In this document: one piece after another, positions 1 to 7,929 of the stretch
Layout: every line of letters begins with the position of its first letter
How positions within the stretch are numbered: the first letter of the stretch is position 1
Assembly (NCBI GenBank): GCA_051883735.1
Contig: JBJEUH010000036.1
Coordinates: forward strand, 1 to 7,929
Source of the DNA: Ventricola sp051883735
GTDB lineage: Bacteria > Bacillota > Clostridia > Christensenellales > Aristaeellaceae
Reading direction: 5' to 3'
DNA length: 7,929 nucleotides
The notes under the pieces: model-generated
The model's input: the letters and a program-made list of their open reading frames with translations, nothing else
The model's database searches: none
Told to the model about the DNA's origin: nothing
Program-made: the position numbers and the translations under genes

Positions 1-16
1 GTGCGACAGCTCAGTT

Positions 17-45
17 AGTATACTACCTCATTCTCTTTCTGTCAA
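17..45 (-). promoter_or_regulatory. Strong sigma-A-type promoter firing out of the left edge
   Basis: On the minus strand a perfect -35 TTGACA (40-45) and a near-consensus -10 TATACT (17-22) are separated by exactly 17 bp. Transcription would start near position 10 and run out of the window, so the gene it serves is not visible. It lies just past the rplT terminator, so the next gene leftwards is likely an independent transcription unit. Two A-tracts lie directly upstream (50-55 and 71-76). Confidence 0.8.
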
Positions 46-49
46 TACC

Positions 50-86
50 TTTTTTGAAGTTTCATGGACATTTTTTGAAAGTTTCA
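50..86 (-). repeat. Phased A-tracts with paired small palindromes upstream of the outbound promoter
   Basis: On the minus strand two AAAAAA tracts (71-76 and 50-55) are 21 bp apart, about two helical turns. Each is preceded by a palindromic box: TGAAACTTTCA (76-86) and TGAAACTTCA (55-64). They sit just upstream of the -35 at 40-45. The tracts look like an UP-element or bent-DNA stimulator, and the boxes could be an operator pair. Both functions are inferred. The repeats and spacing are seen directly. Confidence 0.5.
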
Positions 87-104
87 CCTGTACGTTGACA
101 CCCG

Positions 105-135
105 AAACAAAAGAGAGCCGGAAACCCGACTCTCT
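105..135 (-). terminator. Intrinsic terminator of the infC-rpmI-rplT operon
   Basis: In the transcript AGAGAG (130-135) pairs with CTCTCT (112-117), followed by a U-G wobble and CGG/CCG. This gives a 10-bp stem around a GUUU loop, followed by a U-rich tail interrupted by one G. The stem begins 16 nt after the rplT stop codon, the usual place for the end of this operon. Confidence 0.85.
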
Positions 136-151
136 GAAAGAGCGTATGAAC

Positions 152-502
<351 letters not shown>

Positions 503-532
503 GATTGATTGAACCTCCTTGCTGGCTGGTGC

Positions 533-730
533 TTACTTGTACGGGATGAGCTTCTTGACGGTGCCGGCGTAGCTCTCGGAGACGTACGCGGCGCGGCGCA
601 GGTTGCGCTTGGTCTTGCGGGTCTTCTTGTTGAGGATGTGACGCTTGTAGGCCTTCGCGCGCTTAACAAGACCACGCTTGGTCAGATTGAAACGCTTGGC
701 AGCGCCGCGATGAGTTTTCTGCTTAGGCAT
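533..730 (-). CDS. rpmI: 50S ribosomal protein L35
   Basis: The product is 65 residues, the normal L35 length. It has the family start MPKQKTHRGAAKRFNLTKRG and a strongly basic body ending in KKLIPYK. It is a small structural protein of the large ribosomal subunit. An upstream in-frame ATG would add 25 residues, but the ATG at 728-730 is the correct start: it follows GAGAGGAGG (740-748) at about 9 nt and gives the conserved MPK N-terminus. It lies 25 nt after infC and 30 nt before rplT, the conserved infC-rpmI-rplT order. It should share their control by the leader attenuator. Confidence 0.98.
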   Translation of the reverse strand: MPKQKTHRGAAKRFNLTKRGLVKRAKAYKRHILNKKTRKTKRNLRRAAYVSESYAGTVKKLIPYK

Positions 731-755
731 AAGGGGAATCCTCCTCTCAGGATCT

Positions 756-1298
756 TTATTGTTTCGGAGCCTGTTTGGCTTCTTTGCTGGGGTCCTTCGG
801 CGCAAGGATCATGATCATGTGGCGGCCCTCCGTTGCCGGCTTCTTCTCCACATTGGCCACGTCCTTCACGCGGGTGACGAAATCCTGCATGACCGCAAGG
901 CCGATCTCCTGATGGGTGATCTGGCGGCCGCGGAAGCGGATCGAAACCTTGACCTTGTCTCCGCCCTGGAGGAACTTGATAGCTGCCTTCGCCTTGGTCT
1001 GGATGTCATTTTCCTCGATCGTGGCGGAGAGCTGCACCTCCTTGATGGAGACGACCTTCTGATTCTTGCGGATCTCGCGTTCCTTCTTGGCCTGCTCGTA
1101 ACGGTACTTGTCGTAATCCATCAGCTTGCAGACAGGCGGCTTGGCGCCGGGCACGATCTTCACCAGATCGAGTCCTGCCTCCTCGGCCAGTTCGAGCGCT
1201 TTGCGGGTCGGCATAACGCCCTGCTGTTCACCGTTCTGGTCGATCACACGCACCTCGCGGTCGCGGATTTCCTCGTTCATCATCAGATCTACTGCCAT
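756..1298 (-). CDS. infC: Translation initiation factor IF-3
   Basis: The product is 180 residues. IF-3 binds the 30S subunit, prevents premature 50S joining and checks the start codon and initiator tRNA. The N-terminal domain begins at MMNEEIRDREVRVIDQNGEQ (about residues 6-25) and contains PGAKPPVCKLMDYDKYRYEQ. A lysine-rich linker follows (about 72-88). The C-terminal domain holds RFRGRQITHQEIG (about 122-134) and EGRHMIMILAPK. A short basic tail (KEAKQAPKQ) ends the protein. The chosen ATG (1296-1298) gives a family-like N-terminus, but the strong GGAGGTG site (1312-1318) leaves 15 nt between GGAGG and ATG, longer than usual. An in-frame AUC at 1308-1310 would add four residues with only a 3-nt gap. 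First gene of infC-rpmI-rplT, preceded by its own promoter and an attenuating leader. Confidence 0.97.
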   Translation of the reverse strand: MAVDLMMNEEIRDREVRVIDQNGEQQGVMPTRKALELAEEAGLDLVKIVPGAKPPVCKLMDYDKYRYEQAKKEREIRKNQKVVSIKEVQLSATIEENDIQTKAKAAIKFLQGGDKVKVSIRFRGRQITHQEIGLAVMQDFVTRVKDVANVEKKPATEGRHMIMILAPKDPSKEAKQAPKQ

Positions 1299-1453
1299 AT
1301 GGTTTGCGATACACCTCCAATTAGTCTTTGCGCCTCACAGCACAAAAAAGAGCGAGTAAGCATACCCGCTCCTCAAGCATTGCAAAAAGGATGCCATGTG
1401 CCGCGGTCACGCAATTATGCCGGGCGAGAAGCGGGCGGCTTCTACTTCGTACC
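1299..1453 (-). promoter_or_regulatory. infC leader: L20-leader-type attenuator
   Basis: This is the roughly 155-nt untranslated leader between the predicted transcription start (about 1453) and infC. Two exclusive structures can be drawn. In one, CCCGCUUCUC (1426-1435) pairs over 10 bp, with one U-G wobble, with GAGGAGCGGG (1365-1374), and encloses AUUGC/GCAAU (1411-1415 with 1379-1383). This uses the 5' arm of the terminator at 1344-1371 and so acts as an antiterminator. In the other, the terminator forms. Firmicute infC-rpmI-rplT operons are known to carry an L20-responsive leader that works by transcription attenuation. Position, operon and alternative folding fit that family. I could not test it against a covariance model, so L20 as ligand is an inference. 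After the terminator, TTGGAGGTG provides the infC ribosome-binding site. Confidence 0.75.
1344..1371 (-). terminator. Attenuator terminator in the infC leader
   Basis: GAGCGGGTA (1363-1371) pairs with TACTCGCTC (1350-1358) over 9 bp with one G-U wobble around a UGCU loop, followed by six U residues (1344-1349). It lies 45 nt upstream of the infC start codon, so it must be suppressed for infC to be expressed. Its 5' arm overlaps the antiterminator strand 1365-1374. Confidence 0.88.
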
Positions 1454-1479
1454 CGATTATGATACGTCAAAGCCGCCCG
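1432..1479 (-). repeat. 10-bp GC-rich inverted repeat spanning the infC promoter -10
   Basis: CGGGCGGCTT (1470-1479) and AAGCCGCCCG (1432-1441) are perfect 10-bp inverted arms separated by 28 nt. The first arm lies in the spacer between -35 and -10 of the infC promoter. The second lies in the first part of the leader and overlaps the antiterminator strand (1426-1435) by four bases. Only RNA coming through from thrS contains both arms. Confidence 0.7.
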
Positions 1480-1487
1480 TTTGTCAA
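1459..1487 (-). promoter_or_regulatory. Promoter of infC-rpmI-rplT
   Basis: A perfect -35 TTGACA (1482-1487) and a -10 TATCAT (1459-1464) are separated by exactly 17 bp. The predicted start is near 1453, giving a leader of about 155 nt before infC. The promoter begins about 30 bp downstream of the thrS stop in an otherwise AT-rich gap. It should give the operon expression independent of the thrS T-box. Confidence 0.85.
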
Positions 1488-1517
1488 GCACAATTTAGCA
1501 TTTATTTGTTTTTTCGT

Positions 1518-3281
<1,764 letters not shown>

Positions 3282-3535
3282 GAATGATTCCTTCCTTTCT
3301 TACCCATTTGCGCTGGGACGAAAAAACGCTCGTCCCTTCGATGATGTTCGAGGGACGAGCGGAAAAAATCTGCCCGTGGTTCCACCCTGATTGGTGCTCT
3401 TTGCCGCTGTATCGCGCGCCTCGCGATCCGATCGGAAGGTGGTCTTCGCCCTGCTCCTGCCTGGCGCGCTCTCAGCCGCGGCGCGCCTCTCTTTAAAGCC
3501 GTCCTGCAAGGGTACTCTTCTTCGTCATTTCAGAT
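3282..3535 (-). promoter_or_regulatory. Threonine T-box riboswitch leader of thrS
   Basis: The leader binds tRNA-Thr and permits read-through only when the tRNA is uncharged. Stem I has AGUA (3513-3516), the pairing CCCUUGC/GCAGGG (3506-3512 with 3449-3454) and a distal helix GGCGCGC/GCGCGCC (3481-3487 with 3463-3469). The specifier-loop strand CGAAGACCACC contains ACC, a Thr codon, at 3441-3443 followed by A. The T-box AGGGUGGAACCACGGG is at 3373-3388. The antiterminator is AGGG and ACGGGC pairing with GCUCGUCCCU (3351-3360), leaving the canonical 7-nt bulge UGGAACC. That same strand is the 5' arm of the terminator at 3321-3361. The A after UGG would pair with a U discriminator base on the tRNA. 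The ribosome-binding site of thrS lies after the terminator. Confidence 0.95.
3321..3361 (-). terminator. T-box terminator upstream of thrS
   Basis: CGCUCGUCCCU (3351-3361) pairs perfectly over 11 bp with AGGGACGAGCG (3327-3337). A further short CGA/UCG pairing lies toward the loop, and six U residues follow (3321-3326). It is the default, charged-tRNA state of the leader and is mutually exclusive with the antiterminator that uses 3351-3360. Confidence 0.95.
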
Positions 3536-3541
3536 AGTGAC

Positions 3542-3566
3542 AGTATAGCCGTGCCCGATGAAAAAG

Positions 3567-3570
<4 letters not shown>
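3542..3570 (-). promoter_or_regulatory. thrS: Promoter of the thrS T-box transcript
   Basis: A -35 TTGACT (3565-3570) and a -10 TATACT (3542-3547) are exactly 17 bp apart. The predicted start is near 3535, just before Stem I of the T-box. The TGA stop of the upstream transporter gene (3567-3569) is inside the -35 element, so gene end and promoter share bases. Confidence 0.85.
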
Positions 3571-5371
<1,801 letters not shown>

Positions 5372-5375
<4 letters not shown>

Positions 5376-7153
5376 GCCTGCGCCTCCTCTCCCATGGCCG
5401 CCTGCATCGCAGCCGCCCGCGCAAACGCGCCGCCCTGCGCGAGCAGCGCCTGCGGCGTGCCCGCCTCGGCGATCCGTCCGTCCTCCAGCACGATGATGTG
5501 ATCCGCCTGCATCAGCGTCGCCACGCGGTGCGCGATCAGGATCAGCGTCGCGCCGCCCGCCGCTTCCCGCAGCCGGGTGCGGATCGCCTCGTCCGTCTTC
5601 GCGTCCACCGCGGAGAGCGCGTCGTCAAACACCATCACCGGCGCGCCGGACAGGAGCGTGCGCGCGATCGCCGTGCGCTGCTTCTGTCCGCCGGAGAGCG
5701 TCACGCCGCGCTCGCCCACGATCGTCTCATAGCCGTTCACAAACTCGCCCACCGAGGCGTCCAGACACGCGTCCCTCGCCGCACGCTCCACGTCCTCGCG
5801 GGAGGCGTCCTCCCGCGTGATGGCGATGTTCTCCGCCAGCGTGCGCGAAAACAGGAACGGCTCCTGCAGCACCACGCCCACGCCGCGCCGCAGCGCGCCC
5901 AGGTCCATCTGCTTCGTGTCCACGCCGCCGATGGTGATTTTGCCCTCGTCCGGATCGTAGAGCCGCGCCAGCAGCAGCGCGATGGTGCTCTTGCCGCTGC
6001 CCGTCCCGCCGAACACGCCCAGCGTCTTCCCGCCGGGAATGGAAAAGCTCACGTCGCGCAGCACCTGCTTCTCCTCGTAGGCAAAGCTGACGTGCTCAAA
6101 GCGGATTTCGCCGTGCAGGTCGGCCTGCGCCGGGTTTTCCGTCGTGCGCTCCTCCTCGGATTCGAGGATGTAGAGCAGGCGGTCGATCGACACGTTGGCC
6201 TTGCTCATCTCCGAGATCGTGCGGCCGAGCCTGCGCACCGGCAGTGTCAGGTCCCGCGTGTAGCTCACAAACGCCAGATACACGCCCAGGGAGACCTCCC
6301 CGCCCACGCACATGTGCACGCCCAGCACGACGATGGAGAACACCTGCAGGATGCTCATCATGTCGCCCAGCGTGTAGAACGCGGACATCCAGTCGCCGAG
6401 CCTGAGCCATAGATCGGTGTAGCGGTTGTTCTTCTCGCGGAATTTCTGAAGCTCCGCCCTCTCCCGGCCGAACGCGCGCACCACGCGCACGCCCGTCAGG
6501 TTCTCCTGCACGACAGCGGACAGCGCGCCCTCCGCCTCGTCCGCCTGAACATACTTGCCGGAGACAAAGTGGAAAAACAGGATCGAATAGCCGACGATCA
6601 CCGGCACAAACGCCGTCGCCAGCAGCGCCATCTTCACGTTCATCGTGAACATGATGACCACGCAGGTTGCAATCATGAACAGCGTGCTCAGCAGCTCCAG
6701 CAGCTGATCCATCACAAACGCGCGCACGACCTCCACGTCGGAGATGCAGCGCTGGATGATGTCGCCGGTCGCATGCTGCACATGCCAGCTGTACGGCAGG
6801 CGCTGAATGCGGCTGTACAGCGCGTCGCGCAGCGACTTGACAAACCGCTCCGAGCCCATCGGCAGGCGGCTGTCCTGAATGTAGCTCACGCCGAATTGCA
6901 GCAGCGCAATCGCCGCTGCCAGCGCGCACGCCGCGGCGAGCTGCGTTCCCGGCGCAAGTTCCGCCGCAAACGGCGGCAGGCCGCTCGTGTCGCCGAGCAG
7001 CACGCCGTCCACCGTGAAGCGGATCACCTGCGTAAACGCCATGCGCAGGAGCGTCAGCAGCAGCGACGCGCCCATGCCCAGCAAAAGGGCGGACGCCGCC
7101 GGGCGCAGATGCTGCGCAAGCAGCCGCGTCTTCTTCCAGTTTCTTCTTTTCAT
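5372..7153 (-). CDS. ABC exporter half-transporter, BmrC/YheI-like subunit
   Basis: The product is 593 residues: an N-terminal six-helix ABC exporter membrane domain (first strong segment about 19-44) followed by an ATPase. The motifs are Walker A GGTGSGKST (382-390), Q-loop LQEPFLFS (Q430), canonical signature LSGGQ (486-490), Walker B VMVFD (506-510) and H-loop H542. The residue after the Walker B Asp is D511 where a catalytic Glu is normal. This marks the degenerate ATP site, which in the dimer is completed by the partner's altered LSTGE signature. The partner's E520 pairs with this subunit's intact LSGGQ to form the active site. Walker B continues into ALSAVDAKTD, typical of the BmrC/TM287 side of such pairs. 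It starts 10 nt after the phosphorylase stop, with only a weak GGGG ribosome-binding site, and overlaps its partner by 4 bp. Substrate unknown. Confidence 0.93.
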
Positions 7154-7163
7154 AATTCCCCGT

Positions 7164-7929
7164 TTATCTCGTCACGCCCTCGCGGGACACCGCCGCGTAG
7201 ATGAGCGGCGGCAGCTCGGGCTTCTCCTTGGCAATCGTGATCGCCTGCTGCATCCTGGCCACAGCCTCGTTCGCCAGCTCAGGCTTGTTGAGGTAGAGCG
7301 TCGCCAGGCTGTCGCCCGCCTTCACCTCGTCGCCCAGGCGAACATCCATGACCAGGCCCACCGCCGGATCGATCACATCGGTCTTCTTCTGCCTGCCCGC
7401 GCCCAGCGCCTGCGCGCAGCGGCCGATGGCCGCCGTGTCCATCCTCGCCACGAAGCCGGAGGCCGGCGCCGGCACGCGGATCTTGTACGCCGCGTGCGGC
7501 AGGTAATCCACATCGTCACAGACGCGCCCCTCGCCGCCCTGCGCGATGATCATTTCCTTCAGCTTGGCCAGGCCCGCGCCGCTCTCAAGCGCCTGCATCA
7601 TCCTCGCCTTGCCGTCCTCCACGTCTTTAGCAATGCCGGAGGCGATCAGCATCCGGCTGCCCAGCTCCAGGGAGACCGTCAGCAGGTCGCCCCCCGCGCG
7701 GCCTGCGAGGATGTCGATGGCCTCCTTGACCTCCAGCGCGTTGCCCACGTGCGTGCCCAGCGGCTGGTCCATGCCGGTCACCAGCGCCAGGATGGGCTTG
7801 CCCGCCTGCGCGCCGATCTCCACCATCGCCTTCGCCAGAGCGATGGACTCCTCCACCGTCTGCATCAGCGCGCCGCTGCCGGTCTTCACGTCCAGCACGA
7901 TCGCGCCCGCGCCGCTGGCCAGCTTCTTG
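7164..7929 (-). CDS. pdp: Pyrimidine-nucleoside (thymidine) phosphorylase, C-terminal part
   Basis: Only the last 254 residues are visible; the gene continues past the right edge. The enzyme splits pyrimidine nucleosides with phosphate into base and (deoxy)ribose-1-phosphate for salvage. The visible part begins KKLASGAGAIVLDVKTGSGAL, a core signature of the family. The first Lys corresponds to catalytic K190 of E. coli thymidine phosphorylase by alignment to its SILAKRLAEG segment. TGMDQPLGTHVGNALEVKEA follows, matching the DeoA pattern DMNQ-x-L-x-x-x-x-GNA-x-EV. The C-terminal domain with ASGFVARMDTAAIG and DPAVGLVMDVRLGDEV ends at a TAA. The GTG at 7896-7898 is an internal Val codon, not a start. 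DeoA (thymidine-specific) and Pdp (broad pyrimidine) cannot be told apart with the N-terminal half missing. Pdp is the likelier form in Firmicutes. Confidence 0.93.
   Translation of the reverse strand, partial: KKLASGAGAIVLDVKTGSGALMQTVEESIALAKAMVEIGAQAGKPILALVTGMDQPLGTHVGNALEVKEAIDILAGRAGGDLLTVSLELGSRMLIASGIAKDVEDGKARMMQALESGAGLAKLKEMIIAQGGEGRVCDDVDYLPHAAYKIRVPAPASGFVARMDTAAIGRCAQALGAGRQKKTDVIDPAVGLVMDVRLGDEVKAGDSLATLYLNKPELANEAVARMQQAITIAKEKPELPPLIYAAVSREGVTR

Noticed and set aside
1..30. tRNA-like string AGCTCAGTTAGTA near the left edge
   Set aside because: It resembles a tRNA D-arm, but no acceptor, anticodon or T arm is present. On the minus strand the same bases form part of a clear promoter -10 region.
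95..100. Plus-strand TTGACA
   Set aside because: No -10-like hexamer lies at 15-19 bp; the following bases are the rplT terminator hairpin.
533..805. 25-residue N-terminal extension of L35 from an upstream in-frame ATG
   Set aside because: The extension overlaps the end of infC and departs from the conserved MPKQKTHRG start. The strong Shine-Dalgarno at 740-748 serves the ATG at 728-730.
1335..1397. A 20-codon minus-strand ORF (MASFLQCLRSGYAYSLFFVL) in the infC leader overlapping the attenuator
   Set aside because: There is no Shine-Dalgarno sequence before its ATG and no run of regulatory codons for an amino acid related to the operon. The alternative RNA pairing explains the region better. 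Conservation in relatives would reopen it.

Overview
The window is GC-rich, with strong G/C preference at third codon positions, and every gene I can support lies on the minus strand. Strong AGGAGG-type Shine-Dalgarno sequences, a T-box leader on thrS, an L20-leader-type attenuator on infC and TTGACA/TATAAT-like promoters with 17-bp spacers point to a Firmicute. A GC-rich Clostridia-class gut lineage is my best guess. The genus cannot be read from this sequence.

Layout in the direction of transcription (right to left). (1) 7929-7164: the C-terminal 254 residues of a pyrimidine-nucleoside/thymidine phosphorylase, cut by the window edge. (2) 7153-3567: two ABC exporter half-transporters, 10 nt after the phosphorylase and joined to each other by a 4-bp ATGA overlap. 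Their ATP-site motifs are complementary and degenerate, as in heterodimeric exporters of the BmrCD / TM287-288 type. (3) 3570-3282: a promoter whose -35 overlaps the transporter stop codon, then a threonine T-box leader with specifier ACC, antiterminator and terminator. (4) 3281-1518: threonyl-tRNA synthetase lacking most of the N-terminal TGS domain. (5) 1487-1299: a second promoter and a leader with an intrinsic terminator and a competing antiterminator. (6) 1298-152: infC, rpmI, rplT (IF3, L35, L20), closed by an intrinsic terminator at 135-105. (7) 86-17: phased A-tracts and palindromes upstream of a strong promoter that fires out of the left edge.

The thrS-infC-rpmI-rplT block is a translation cluster controlled by two RNA switches in series. 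Uncharged tRNA-Thr opens the T-box for thrS. The infC leader probably lets ribosomal protein L20 (or IF3/L20 status) set expression of IF3, L35 and L20. No terminator lies between thrS and the second promoter, so thrS read-through transcripts also meet the infC attenuator.

The gene content is mostly ordinary housekeeping and I see no new multi-gene system. The points that deserve a second look are in the RNA leaders. One is a 10-bp arm inside the infC promoter spacer, present only in thrS read-through RNA, that could block the antiterminator. Another is a third copy of a terminator arm after the T-box terminator. The TGS-reduced ThrRS is also worth checking.
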